From Bacillota bacterium (GTDB taxonomy: Bacteria; Bacillota; Desulfotomaculia; Desulfotomaculales; Pelotomaculaceae), in NCBI GenBank assembly GCA_029555205.1, contig JAKPTB010000085.1, positions 1 through 64,000 of the forward strand: a stretch of 64,000 nucleotides of DNA, read 5' to 3'. Of this stretch, positions 8,245 to 17,216 are shown one piece after another. The position numbers and the translations under genes are program-made. The first letter of the stretch is position 1, and each line of letters opens with the position of its first letter. The notes under the pieces were generated by a model. The model searched no databases and had not been told where the DNA came from. It was given only the letters and a program-made list of their open reading frames with translations.

Positions 8245-8872
8245 ACTGTCTTTTGTCTTTCACTACTGTGTTCCAGCAAGAGATGCTAAAAAATAGTTCA
8301 GTTTTATGCCGGGAATGATTCCTGGCAAGGCTGGTAATGAAACCATAAACCAGCACTTTCATTCCGGCATGAACCTGACTGCTCCGCAACTATTTCTACC
8401 GCCTTTATTAAAAAAGCCCAAATAATCCTCAAAATGTTATAATTATACTCATGTAAACGTAAGGCTAAAACAGGTTGCCAGACATTCCCCTGTTCTTGGA
8501 TTTCCGCTTTTCAAGAGTAAGTATCATGTAACGGATGAATACGGTTTGGCTGACAATCATTAAGTCATTAATGTTCATAAAGTTTTTTAAGAAACAGCTG
8601 TTTCAAGAAGGATTTTTCGACATTTACGCTAATTTTAAAAACTTATAAAAATAGATAGTCATGCAAATACTCTAGCAGTTGGATAAAAATGAGCGAGATA
8701 AAATAAAAATTGGGGGATGCTTTAATGCCTGACAAGTAGTACAATATTTTGGGTACGATAACTTCCTCATGGCATGTTAAAACCGTTGTAAAGCCGTTGG
8801 AGGATGAAGGAACAAGGCTTGTAACCGGTTTACGGTTATTAAGTATAACAAGTAAGAGAAGGAGGAAAATGG

Positions 8873-10060
8873 ATGAAAAATGGTAAAAGGGTCGCCCTGC
8901 TGGTTATTATGCTGTTTCTAATCGGCATAGTAGCAGGCTGCGGCGGAGGTGCACAGCAGACTGGTGAAAAGGCCGGAGATAAGGCAGATACTATTAATGT
9001 TGGTATCAACGTCGAATTGTCCGGTGGCGTAGCCAGCTATGGTACCAATGCCAGAGATGGCGCAGTGCTGGCTATCGAGGAAATTAACAAGGCCGGCGGT
9101 GTGCTGGGCAAGCAGATCAAGGGTATTGAAAGGGATTGCAAGTCCATTGCTGACGAAGCTATGAGCGTGAGCGCTGCCTTGATTGGCGAGAAGATCGTTG
9201 CTCAGATTGGACCGCTCACCAGTGGTGATGTGGCCGGTAGCACTCCCGTTATGATGGAGAATAAAGTTCCCTTGATTGCTCCGGCGGCAACAGCAGCCAA
9301 TGTAACTGTGGATGACAAGACCGGCCAAACCAGAGATTACATTTTCCGGGTTTGCTTCATCGACCCCTTCCAGGGAACCCTGATGGCCCAATTTGCAGCG
9401 GATAACCTGAAAGCGAAGAATGCTGTTATTTATTGTGACAACTCCAGTGACTACGGTAAAGGCCTGGCGCAATACTTTGAAAAGACCTTTACCGAAAATG
9501 GCGGCGTCATCCTGGCCAAGGAAGGTTTTGTAAAAGATGACCGTGACTTTAGAGCTGCCTTGACCAAAATCAAAAGTTTGAACCCCGACTTTATCTATGT
9601 GCCCGGTTATTATCAGGAAGTTGCCCCTTTGATCAAACAGGCCCGGGAACTGGGAATAACTGTTCCCATAGGTGGTTGCGACGGTTGGGATTCTCCTGAT
9701 ATGGTAAGCGTTGCCGGCAACGAAGCCTTAAACAACACATATTTCACCAACCACTATTCTTCGCAGGACAAGGATCCTAAAGTCGTGAAGTTTGTTGAAG
9801 CTTTCAAAGCCAAATACAATAAAGAGCCTGATGCCTTTGCTGCCTTAGGTTATGACGCAGTACAAATTATGGTACAGGGACTGAAAGACGCCGGCGAAGC
9901 TGATTCGGTCAAATTGACGGAAGCACTGGCGAAGATTAAAGACTTTGAAGGTGTTACCGGTAAAATGAGTATTGACGAGCAACATAACCCTGTTAAAGCC
10001 GGGGTGATCATCGAATTCAAGGACGGCAAACAGGTAATGAATACCCGGATTCAACCGTAG
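8873..10060 (+). CDS. livJ: Branched-chain amino acid ABC transporter, substrate-binding lipoprotein
   Basis: A 395-residue periplasmic-binding-protein type I of the LivJ/LivK family. The signal peptide MKNGKRVALLVIMLFLIGIV ends in the lipobox VAGC, so the mature protein is a lipoprotein on the outer face of the membrane. The ligand-binding domain contains NVELSGGVASYGTNARDGA, IGPLTSGDVAGSTPVM and VIYCDNSSDYGKGLA. ATG 8873 follows AGAAGGAGG. It is the first gene of an intact operon with livH, livM, livG, livF and a CBS-ACT gene; the 58-bp gap to livH suggests one transcript. The ligand is probably Leu/Ile/Val, but amide or other amino acid ligands are possible in this family. Confidence 0.92.
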   Translation: MKNGKRVALLVIMLFLIGIVAGCGGGAQQTGEKAGDKADTINVGINVELSGGVASYGTNARDGAVLAIEEINKAGGVLGKQIKGIERDCKSIADEAMSVSAALIGEKIVAQIGPLTSGDVAGSTPVMMENKVPLIAPAATAANVTVDDKTGQTRDYIFRVCFIDPFQGTLMAQFAADNLKAKNAVIYCDNSSDYGKGLAQYFEKTFTENGGVILAKEGFVKDDRDFRAALTKIKSLNPDFIYVPGYYQEVAPLIKQARELGITVPIGGCDGWDSPDMVSVAGNEALNNTYFTNHYSSQDKDPKVVKFVEAFKAKYNKEPDAFAALGYDAVQIMVQGLKDAGEADSVKLTEALAKIKDFEGVTGKMSIDEQHNPVKAGVIIEFKDGKQVMNTRIQP

Positions 10061-10126
10061 TATGCTTACAGGGAAGAGAGGGTAACTCCTCTCTTCCCCT
10101 TTAAACACTAGAGGGATGTGGAAACA

Positions 10127-11008
10127 TTGCTTGAATTTGCACAACAAATCGTCAACGGGTTGTCCCTGGGCGCCATATATGCATTAATCGCCCTGGGCTA
10201 CACCATGGTCTATGGTATTATTAAACTGATTAACTTTGCCCACGGAGATATCATGATGGTCGGTGCCTTTGTGGGTTATTTCTCGTTGACACTACTGGGA
10301 ACCAATATTTTTGTTGCCATGCTGGTAGCTATGTTAACCTGTGCCGTATTAGGAGTCTTAATTGAAAAAATTGCTTACCGGCCTTTGCGTAATTCGACTC
10401 GAATTGCGGCACTTATTACAGCCATAGGCGTCTCGCTGTTTTTGGAATATATAGTTATCTTCCTTCTGGGACCTTCCCAGAAGGTTTTTCCTGCTTCAGC
10501 TTTCCCCTTAAAACTATATACCTTGGGAGGATTATCTGTTTTAAACAAGGACATCTTTGTCTTTGTTTCAGCAGTGGTTCTGATGTTAATTCTGCAATAC
10601 ATCATTAAATGGACTAAAACTGGAAAAGCCATGAGGGCTGTGTCCCTTGACCGGGAAGCGGCAGTCCTGATGGGTATTAGTGTTGACAAAACCATTTCCA
10701 TTACCTTTGCTATCGGGTCAGCCCTGGCTGCGGCGGCAGGCGTAATGGTAGGTGTTTATTATAATACAGTTAACCCCTTGATGGGAATTATCCCGGGGCT
10801 CAAAGCATTTGTGGCAGCCGTACTGGGGGGTATAGGTATTATCCCCGGCGCAATGGTTGGTGGATTTGTAATGGGCCTTCTGGAAACCATGGTAAGTGGT
10901 TATGGCAATAGTCTTTACCGGGACGCAGTTGCTTTTGGTGTACTGGTACTGATTCTGTTAATCAAGCCCAGCGGTATTTTCGGTGAAGACACCGGCGAAA
11001 AAGTGTAG
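10127..11008 (+). CDS. livH: Branched-chain amino acid ABC transporter permease LivH
   Basis: A membrane permease of about 293 residues with roughly eight transmembrane helices. [20 protein letters not shown] and the PLRNSTRIAALITAIG segment are family signatures; GIGIIPGAMVGGFVMG is the loop contacting the ATPase. The start is either TTG 10127 (11 nt after GAGGG, giving MLEFAQQIVNG like other LivH proteins) or GTG 10118, which is too close to the ribosome binding site. It works with LivM to form the channel. Confidence 0.9.
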   Translation: MLEFAQQIVNGLSLGAIYALIALGYTMVYGIIKLINFAHGDIMMVGAFVGYFSLTLLGTNIFVAMLVAMLTCAVLGVLIEKIAYRPLRNSTRIAALITAIGVSLFLEYIVIFLLGPSQKVFPASAFPLKLYTLGGLSVLNKDIFVFVSAVVLMLILQYIIKWTKTGKAMRAVSLDREAAVLMGISVDKTISITFAIGSALAAAAGVMVGVYYNTVNPLMGIIPGLKAFVAAVLGGIGIIPGAMVGGFVMGLLETMVSGYGNSLYRDAVAFGVLVLILLIKPSGIFGEDTGEKV

Positions 11009-11986
11009 GTGAAAAAAATGCAGATGGTAAAGAACAGGTGGATAAAAATTGGTTCAGAAGTACTAGTCCTGGCAGCGTTATTTACACTGGTACAATACTT
11101 GATTGCAGCGAACCTGCTGAACCAGTACTTTCAGATAAATTTGACTTCCATGTGTATCAACATTATTCTGGCAGTCAGCCTCAGTCTAATTAATGGTTTT
11201 ACCGGGCAGTTATCCCTGGGACATGCCGGCTTTATGGCAGTGGGAGCCTATGCGGCAGTGATAATGACCAACATGCTGGATCAGCCATTTATTATTGGTT
11301 TACTGGCCGGTTGCCTGGCCGCCGCATTTGCCGGCTTTATAATTGGCGTGCCTACATTAAGACTCAAAGGAGATTACCTGGCCATTGCCACCCTGGCTTT
11401 TGGTGAAATCATCCGGGTAACCTTGCAGAATATTGACTATGTCAACGGACCGGCCGGTATAATGGGAATCCCCAAACTTACCACCTGGCCCTGGTTGTTT
11501 GGAGGAACTGTATTAACAGTTCTAGTGATAGTCAACCTGATTAATTCCAGCTATGGACGTGCTATCGTATCAATTCGCGAGGATGAAATAGCGTCGGAAC
11601 TAATGGGAGTCAATACTACCAAATACAAAGTCCTGGCCTTTGTGATCGGAGCAATGTTTGCCGGTCTGGGCGGGGTCATGTACGCACATTATTTTTATAT
11701 TATCAAACCTGAGACCTTCAACTTCCTGAAATCATTCGACATACTGGTAATGGTAGTCCTGGGAGGCCTGGGCAGCACAACCGGGGCTATCATAGCGGCG
11801 GTGTTTATCACCGCAATAACAGCAGCCCTTCAATCCTTCCCGGCAATCAGGATGATTTTATACGCCCTTATACTAATTATCGTTATGATCTATCGTCCCC
11901 AGGGACTAATGGGGAACAAGGAATTGAGCATAAAGATATTCGGTAGGATTTGGAGTGGAAGTAATGAACTTAATGGAAATAAATAA
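11009..11986 (+). CDS. livM: Branched-chain amino acid ABC transporter permease LivM
   Basis: A 325-residue permease, the second transmembrane subunit. It has a LivM-specific N-terminal helix region, then SLINGFTGQLSLGHAGFMAV, PTLRLKGDYLAIATLAFGEI and VVLGGLGSTTGAI, which are classic motifs. GTG 11009 directly abuts the livH stop codon; ATG 11018 is an alternative start. The 3' end overlaps livG by 23 bp, indicating translational coupling. Confidence 0.92.
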   Translation: MKKMQMVKNRWIKIGSEVLVLAALFTLVQYLIAANLLNQYFQINLTSMCINIILAVSLSLINGFTGQLSLGHAGFMAVGAYAAVIMTNMLDQPFIIGLLAGCLAAAFAGFIIGVPTLRLKGDYLAIATLAFGEIIRVTLQNIDYVNGPAGIMGIPKLTTWPWLFGGTVLTVLVIVNLINSSYGRAIVSIREDEIASELMGVNTTKYKVLAFVIGAMFAGLGGVMYAHYFYIIKPETFNFLKSFDILVMVVLGGLGSTTGAIIAAVFITAITAALQSFPAIRMILYALILIIVMIYRPQGLMGNKELSIKIFGRIWSGSNELNGNK

Positions 11987-12731
11987 CTTAGACAAATCAT
12001 TTGGTGGCCTGAGTGCTTTGCTGGACTTCAATTTCCAGATAGCCGAAAATGAGCTGGTGGGGTTGATCGGCCCCAATGGCGCAGGCAAAACTACGGTTTT
12101 TAATTTAATTACCGGGGTGTACAAACCAGACCGGGGCAGTATTATGTTTAGAGGGGAGAACCTGGCGGGGTTGCCTCCCTACACCATTTGTGCCAAGGGT
12201 ATTGCCAGAACTTTTCAGAATATACGTCTTTTCAATGATCTCTCTGTTCTGGACAATGTAAAAATATCAACCCATAAAAATGTGCCTTACGGATTATTGA
12301 GCGCCATTCTCAGGACACCCGGGTTTTTCCGGGGAGAAGAAGAAATTGAGAAGGAAGCCTTGAAATACCTGGAAATATTTAATTTGAAAGAAAAAAAAGA
12401 CGAGCTGGCTAAAAACCTGCCCTACGGAGAGCAACGCCGGATCGAAATTGTTCGCGCCCTGGCTACCAGGCCGCTGCTGCTGATTCTTGATGAGCCTGCG
12501 GCGGGCATGAATCCTCAGGAAACCCAGGAACTGATGGGCTTAATTCGTCATATAAGAGATGAATTCAATTTGACCATTCTGCTTATAGAGCATGATATGT
12601 CGCTTGTTATGGGAGTCTGCGAACGCTTGTATGTCCTGGATTATGGCCAGATAATTGCTGAAGGGACCCCGGCAGAAATACGCAGCAATAGAAGAGTAAT
12701 TGAAGCATATCTGGGAGAGGATGTTGAATAA
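11964..12731 (+). CDS. livG: Branched-chain amino acid ABC transporter ATPase LivG
   Basis: A 255-residue ABC ATPase. Walker A is GPNGAGKTT, the signature is replaced by LPYGEQRRIEI as usual for LivG, Walker B is LLILDEPAAGMNP and the switch His is in LLIEHDM. The longer reading frame begins with GTG 11955, but ATG 11964 has TTGGAG 9 nt upstream; ATG 11973 is also possible. It pairs with LivF as a heterodimer on the cytoplasmic face. Confidence 0.93.
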   Translation: MNLMEINNLDKSFGGLSALLDFNFQIAENELVGLIGPNGAGKTTVFNLITGVYKPDRGSIMFRGENLAGLPPYTICAKGIARTFQNIRLFNDLSVLDNVKISTHKNVPYGLLSAILRTPGFFRGEEEIEKEALKYLEIFNLKEKKDELAKNLPYGEQRRIEIVRALATRPLLLILDEPAAGMNPQETQELMGLIRHIRDEFNLTILLIEHDMSLVMGVCERLYVLDYGQIIAEGTPAEIRSNRRVIEAYLGEDVE

Positions 12732-12734
12732 ACT

Positions 12735-13439
12735 ATGCTCGCAGTAAAAGATATAGATGTTTACTACGGGGCTATACACGCCTTGAAAAAGGTATCTATT
12801 AATGTTGAACAAGGCTCTATAGTTACCTTAATCGGTGCCAATGGCGCAGGCAAGTCTACTACTTTAAAAACTATTTCGGGATTAACTAGAGCTAAATCCG
12901 GCAGTATAAACTTTAAAGGGAAAGAAATTACCAGGGTTCTTCCCGAGAGAATTGTTGACCTGGGTATTTCCCAGGTGCCGGAGGGAAGACGGATATTTGC
13001 CGCTATGAGCGTTATGGAAAACCTGGAAATGGGCGCTTTTCTGCGAAAAAACAAGGCTGATATTAACCGGGATATTGAAATGGTTTTTACCCGATTTCCC
13101 CGCCTGAAGGAAAGACGCAAGCAAACGGCAGGTACTTTAAGCGGTGGGGAGCAGCAGATGCTGGCTATAGGCAGGGCCTTAATGGCAAGACCGGAGCTGC
13201 TGCTTATGGATGAACCTTCAATGGGACTGGCTCCTTTACTGGTTAGGGAAATCTTTGAGATTATTAAAGACATAAACAGTCAGGGTACCACTATTTTACT
13301 GGTAGAACAGAATGCCAAAATAGCATTATCAATTGCCGACTATGCCTACGTAATAGAGACAGGTGAAATTGTACTGCAGGGCAGTGCCAGAGAATTGATG
13401 CACAGTGAAGAAGTGAAAAAAGCTTATCTGGGTGGATAA
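12735..13439 (+). CDS. livF: Branched-chain amino acid ABC transporter ATPase LivF
   Basis: A 234-residue ABC ATPase. Walker A is GANGAGKST, the signature LSGGEQQMLAIGRAL, Walker B LLLMDEPSMGLAP, and the switch LLVEQNAK. ATG 12735 starts three bases after the livG stop. The C-terminus EVKKAYLGG is the typical LivF ending. Confidence 0.93.
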   Translation: MLAVKDIDVYYGAIHALKKVSINVEQGSIVTLIGANGAGKSTTLKTISGLTRAKSGSINFKGKEITRVLPERIVDLGISQVPEGRRIFAAMSVMENLEMGAFLRKNKADINRDIEMVFTRFPRLKERRKQTAGTLSGGEQQMLAIGRALMARPELLLMDEPSMGLAPLLVREIFEIIKDINSQGTTILLVEQNAKIALSIADYAYVIETGEIVLQGSARELMHSEEVKKAYLGG

Positions 13440-13482
13440 AAAACATACCATGCCAATGAAATGAAATGGGGGGAGATTAACA

Positions 13483-14139
13483 GTGAAGGTAAAAGATCGC
13501 ATGTCCGGTAATGTTGTAACGATACAACTGGATGGCAGTTTGGCTGAAGCATTCCGTATTATGAAAGAAAGAAAAATTCGTCGTCTGCCGGTTATGGATG
13601 GAACAAAACTGGTGGGGATTGTCACCCTTTCTGATTTAAACCGGGCGGCACCTTCCTCCGCAACATCACTTAGTGTTCATGAATTAAATTACCTTTTGGC
13701 CAAAACCAAAATCAAGGACATTTTGCCTAAAAAACAAAAATTACTGACTGTATCCTCAGAAAGCTACATTGAAGTAGCAGCCCAGATTATGAGGCAGAAT
13801 ACCGTTGGCGCCTTACCCGTCGTTTACGGAGGGGAACTGGTGGGTATTATAACTGAGACAGATATATTTGATACTTTTATAGATATATTGGGAGTAAACA
13901 AGCCCCACTGCCGCATAGATGTGTATATAGTAGACCGGCCGGGTGCCCTGGCTGAATTGATTGGAATTATATCCAGCAAAGGCTTAAACATGCTCAACAC
14001 TGTAGTTTATTACGATAAGAACAAAGACAGGTATAAGACTATTTTGCGGGTTGAAACCCTCGACAGCGAGCCTGTTGTTGAGGGAATCAAGAATAAAGGC
14101 TATGAAGTTGATTCGGTTATAGTATCACCCGGCGAATAG
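13483..14139 (+). CDS. CBS-pair and ACT domain protein (AcuB-like)
   Basis: A 218-residue cytoplasmic protein with two CBS motifs (residues about 1-60, VKDRMSGNVVTIQLDGSLAE; and 75-135, ILPKKQKLLTVSS...GIITETDIF) followed by an ACT domain (about 142-215, IDVYIVDRPGALAELIGIIS). CBS pairs bind adenine nucleotides and ACT domains bind amino acids, so it could sense both energy state and branched-chain amino acids. The GTG start follows GGGGGGAG, 43 bp after livF, which places it in the liv operon. A strong bidirectional terminator follows. Its output (enzyme, transporter or regulator partner) cannot be read from sequence. Confidence 0.85.
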   Translation: MKVKDRMSGNVVTIQLDGSLAEAFRIMKERKIRRLPVMDGTKLVGIVTLSDLNRAAPSSATSLSVHELNYLLAKTKIKDILPKKQKLLTVSSESYIEVAAQIMRQNTVGALPVVYGGELVGIITETDIFDTFIDILGVNKPHCRIDVYIVDRPGALAELIGIISSKGLNMLNTVVYYDKNKDRYKTILRVETLDSEPVVEGIKNKGYEVDSVIVSPGE

Positions 14140-14222
14140 TGGACAGGGGGACATGTTCGATATATTTTCTCAGTAAAATGCTTGCTCCCTTTTATCGACT
14201 TCAAGGAAAAAACGGCGCACGC

Positions 14223-14255
14223 AAAAAAGCCGGGTGAAATTCACCCGGCTTTTTA
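14223..14255. terminator. Bidirectional terminator between the liv operon and AOR
   Basis: AAAAAAGCCGGGTGA and TCACCCGGCTTTTT form a long G/C stem with A/T tracts on both sides. It serves the converging + strand CBS-ACT gene and - strand AOR gene. Confidence 0.9.
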
Positions 14256-14266
14256 AACCAAATACC

Positions 14267-15991
14267 TTAGAAATTAAAGACTTCGTCGATTTCTTCGTCT
14301 GTGAAATCCCAGACAGTGTTGTGAGGAGCGCATTGCTCATCAAAGAATTCCGGTAAGCGGTCGTTATACTTGTTAAATCCGGCCTTCTCGTTGAAGCCCC
14401 GCTCCGTCTTGAGGATGGTCTTGCCGAGTTCGGTCACGTCGTCCGCGGTGAGAGACAGTCCGTACTGGGCATTGATCATGTCAATGAGAGAAGTGAACCC
14501 TTCCGGAATATCCAGGATGGCGAAGGCGATAAACAGGCACATACCGGTGCTGTCAACAGCAGCGGTGGCGATTTGCAAGTTCCGGGACAGCTCCACGTTG
14601 CCCTCTTTTTGGAGGGGCTCAACAAAACCGCCAACCTTGAGGATGTTGGTCGCAACGGCGTAACCTGCAGTGTGGTCGGCGCCCATGGGAGTGGTGGCGT
14701 AGGTCAGGCCGACACCTTTAACCGCACGCGGATCGTAAGCGGGAATGGCCTGGTTTTTCACAACAGGAACCCTGTACATACCGAAGCACTTGCCGGTAAC
14801 TGCAGCGCCGCAGCCGATGATCCGGCCCAGCGGAGTTCCCTTGCCGATTTGCTCCACCAGATCCAGGGCAGCCTTGCCGTCGCCCCAGGGAATTACACCG
14901 GCATCCATGGCCACACCAATGGTTACGGCCGTCTCGATGCTGTCTACGCCAACGTCGTCCATGGCACGGTCAATATAGGCGATATCGTCCAGATTCTTGA
15001 TCTTGGAATCAGCGCCCAGACCCCAGATTGTTTCATATTCAAAACCACTGGTGATGTATTTGCCTTCTTTGTCCACATAGTGCTGGGAGCAACGGATGAT
15101 ACAGCCGGGATGGCAGCCGTGGCTGGGTTTGCCGCCGCGCGCTTCCATGGTTGCAGTCATGGTTTCGCCGCTGATTTCATTAGCCCAGTCGTTGCGGCCG
15201 TATCTGAAGTTTTCGGTGGGCAGGCCGCCGGCTTCATTCAGGATGTTGACCAGGATGTTTGTGCCGTAACGGGTCAGGCCCTCACTGGTAACCGGGTGCT
15301 TCCGCAGGGACTCGGCAAATACTTTGGCAGCCTCTTTGAAGGCCTCGGGGTTGGCGATGGGAACTCCGGGGGCGCCGGTGTCGTCAACGACAATAGCCTT
15401 AACCTTCTTGGAGCCCATTACCGCGCCCAGTCCGCCGCGGCCAGCGCTACGGATGTTGCCTTCCGGGTCTCTGAAGGAAATGTTCGCCGCGGCAAGCTTC
15501 ATCTCGCCGGCGGGGCCTATAAGTGCAATGGCAACTTTTTCGCCATACTTTTTCATGAGGACTTGAATAGCCTCGTAGTTCCCCATACCGATGATTTCTG
15601 CAGGAGCTTCTTCAATTGTTACGCCGTCCATGGTTACTTTAATTACATAGAACTTGTCTTCTGCCGGTACTCCTTCCACAACGATAGCCTTGATACCCAT
15701 TCTGGCTATCTTCTGGGAAAAGGTGCCGCCGGAGTTGCTTTCCTTGATGGTGCCTGTCAGAGGGCTCTTGGCGCCAACTGAGATGCGGCCGGACTGGACA
15801 GCTGTGGTACCGCTGAGAAGGCCGGGAGCAAAGATGAGTTTATTGCTTTTTCCCAGAGGATGGCAAGTCGGCTTCACTTCATTTGCCACGAATATTGAAG
15901 TCAGGGCACGGCCGCCCAGGCCGGCGTACTGCTCGGGCACTTCTCCAATATTCACACTTTTAGAGGCCATGTCTACACGGATAAACTTCAT
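14267..15991 (-). CDS. aor: Tungsten-dependent aldehyde:ferredoxin oxidoreductase
   Basis: A 574-residue AOR-family protein (family usually about 600). It starts MKFIRVDMASKSVNIGEVP, with ATG 15991 behind AGGAGGGG. The N-terminal half contains GRISVGAKSPLTGTIKESN and GPAGEMKLAAANISFRD, which bind the bis-pterin cofactor. The cluster ligands appear as CHPGCIIRC, a C-x3-C-x3-C variant of the classical C-x2-C-x3-C, plus a later Cys in DSTGMCLF. It oxidises aldehydes to acids with ferredoxin, or reduces acids in reverse. The gene lies downstream of the second liv operon, so amino-acid-derived aldehydes are plausible substrates (inference). Translation appears coupled to a short upstream ORF. Confidence 0.92.
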   Translation of the reverse strand: MKFIRVDMASKSVNIGEVPEQYAGLGGRALTSIFVANEVKPTCHPLGKSNKLIFAPGLLSGTTAVQSGRISVGAKSPLTGTIKESNSGGTFSQKIARMGIKAIVVEGVPAEDKFYVIKVTMDGVTIEEAPAEIIGMGNYEAIQVLMKKYGEKVAIALIGPAGEMKLAAANISFRDPEGNIRSAGRGGLGAVMGSKKVKAIVVDDTGAPGVPIANPEAFKEAAKVFAESLRKHPVTSEGLTRYGTNILVNILNEAGGLPTENFRYGRNDWANEISGETMTATMEARGGKPSHGCHPGCIIRCSQHYVDKEGKYITSGFEYETIWGLGADSKIKNLDDIAYIDRAMDDVGVDSIETAVTIGVAMDAGVIPWGDGKAALDLVEQIGKGTPLGRIIGCGAAVTGKCFGMYRVPVVKNQAIPAYDPRAVKGVGLTYATTPMGADHTAGYAVATNILKVGGFVEPLQKEGNVELSRNLQIATAAVDSTGMCLFIAFAILDIPEGFTSLIDMINAQYGLSLTADDVTELGKTILKTERGFNEKAGFNKYNDRLPEFFDEQCAPHNTVWDFTDEEIDEVFNF

Positions 15992-16001
15992 AATACCCCT
16001 C

Positions 16002-16100
16002 CTAGAAATTTGATTTAATAAAAACTGGGACCAGATAAAAATAAGGAAGAGGACTAAAACCCTCTTCCTTTGCGCACTGGCAGGCACGACAATTACTCAT
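16002..16100 (-). CDS. 32-residue Cys-containing leader ORF upstream of AOR
   Basis: ATG 16100 has TAGGG four bases upstream; 32 codons end at a TAG that overlaps the AGGAGG ribosome binding site of the AOR gene, a coupling layout. The N-terminus is MSNCRACQCAKEEG, with three Cys in six positions, and the C-terminal half is hydrophobic. A terminator-like hairpin lies within the ORF. It could be an attenuating leader peptide or a small redox or metal-binding peptide. Not recognised; it could also be chance. Confidence 0.4.
   Translation of the reverse strand: MSNCRACQCAKEEGFSPLPYFYLVPVFIKSNF
16043..16070 (-). terminator. Attenuator-like hairpin in the AOR leader
   Basis: On the - strand AAGGAAGAGG and CCTCTTCCTT form a perfect 10-bp stem followed by ATTTTTATC. 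It sits about 50 bp upstream of the AOR start, so it could stop transcription before the gene. The gap 16101-16505 otherwise shows AT-rich promoter-like sequence only. Confidence 0.6.
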
Positions 16101-16505
16101 CGCACCCTACGTTTATTACTCCCCTGCGGGAAATAATAAATCGGAAGCATAATACATATATTTTTGCAATATCTGTACCAATTCAATATTACTTTAAAAC
16201 ATTTGATTTTGCACTAATATTATTTAAAATATATTAAAAAAAGATCTCTGTACGTATTCTCTCTTGAGCCATTATAAAACACTTCTTGTGCGAAATATTA
16301 ACACATGTTCTATATAGGAACAGGAATTTGCCTGCATGTTAGATTTACCTGGGAAAACTTCCTTGAATTAAACCATTAAAAAGATCTCCCTGTGAGGTCC
16401 TGTGAGCCCATACCGGGGTATCTCCTCATCCGGAACCTGCCAAATAATTCAAGCTTCGACGGGGCCCGGCCCCCTGTAACCACTGTCCTGTTACCGGTTA
16501 TATGT

Positions 16506-17213
16506 TTATTCGCCCAGGTAGGCCTTCCGGACATCAGGATTGTTGGCCATTTCAGAAGCGGATCCCGAAAGAACGATTTCCCCTGTCTCCAGAACATAAG
16601 CCCGGTTTGCAATGGAAAGAGCCATATTGGCGTTTTGCTCAACCAGAAGGATTGTGGTTCCCGCTTGATTGATTTCTGTAATAATTGAAAATATCTCCTG
16701 TACCAGCAAGGGCGCCAAACCCATAGAAGGCTCATCCAGCAAAAGGAGCCGGGGTCTGGACATCAGGGCGCGGCCTATGGCCAGCATCTGCTGTTCCCCG
16801 CCGCTCAAGGTGCCGGCCAGCTGGTTTTTTCTTTCTTCAAGGCGTGGGAACCGTTCAAAAATATTTTTTATGGAGGCCTTAACTTCTCCGGCTTTTTTAC
16901 GGGTGTATCCTCCCATTTCCAGGTTCTCCAGAACAGTAAGCCTGGTGAAAACCCTGCGACCCTCCGGCACCTGGGAAATGCCCATGCTTACTATCTTATA
17001 AGGCGGCATTTTATTCAAGACCTTATTATCATAGGTGATTGTTCCCGATTGAGGCCGTACCAGACCGCAAATAGCCTTCAGCGTGGTGCTTTTGCCGGCA
17101 CCGTTGGCGCCTATGAGCGCCACGATCTCACCCTCTTCCACCTGAAGGGAAACACCCCTCAGGGCGCGCACGCCGCCGTAGGAAACCGTGACATTATCGA
17201 TATTCAGGAGCAT
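16506..17213 (-). CDS. livF: Branched-chain amino acid ABC transporter ATPase LivF (second copy)
   Basis: A 235-residue ABC ATPase, clearly a paralogue of the product of 12735-13439. Walker A GANGAGKST, signature LSGGEQQMLAIGRALMSRP, Walker B LLLLDEPSMGLAP and switch LLVEQNAN are intact. The C-terminus is VRKAYLGE. It starts four bases after the livG2 stop and is the last gene of the second liv operon. Confidence 0.93.
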   Translation of the reverse strand: MLLNIDNVTVSYGGVRALRGVSLQVEEGEIVALIGANGAGKSTTLKAICGLVRPQSGTITYDNKVLNKMPPYKIVSMGISQVPEGRRVFTRLTVLENLEMGGYTRKKAGEVKASIKNIFERFPRLEERKNQLAGTLSGGEQQMLAIGRALMSRPRLLLLDEPSMGLAPLLVQEIFSIITEINQAGTTILLVEQNANMALSIANRAYVLETGEIVLSGSASEMANNPDVRKAYLGE

Positions 17214-17216
17214 TCC

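Noticed and set aside
8012-8872. T-box or known riboswitch in the long gap before livJ
   Set aside because: No conserved T-box or riboswitch blocks seen; only a loose inverted repeat near 8780-8840.
14573-15781. 402-codon open frame opposite AOR on the + strand
   Set aside because: Shadow of the AOR coding strand; no ribosome binding site and no domain-like sequence.
15992-16087. 32-residue N-terminal extension of AOR
   Set aside because: It overlaps the leader hairpin and lacks family similarity; ATG 15991 has AGGAGGGG.
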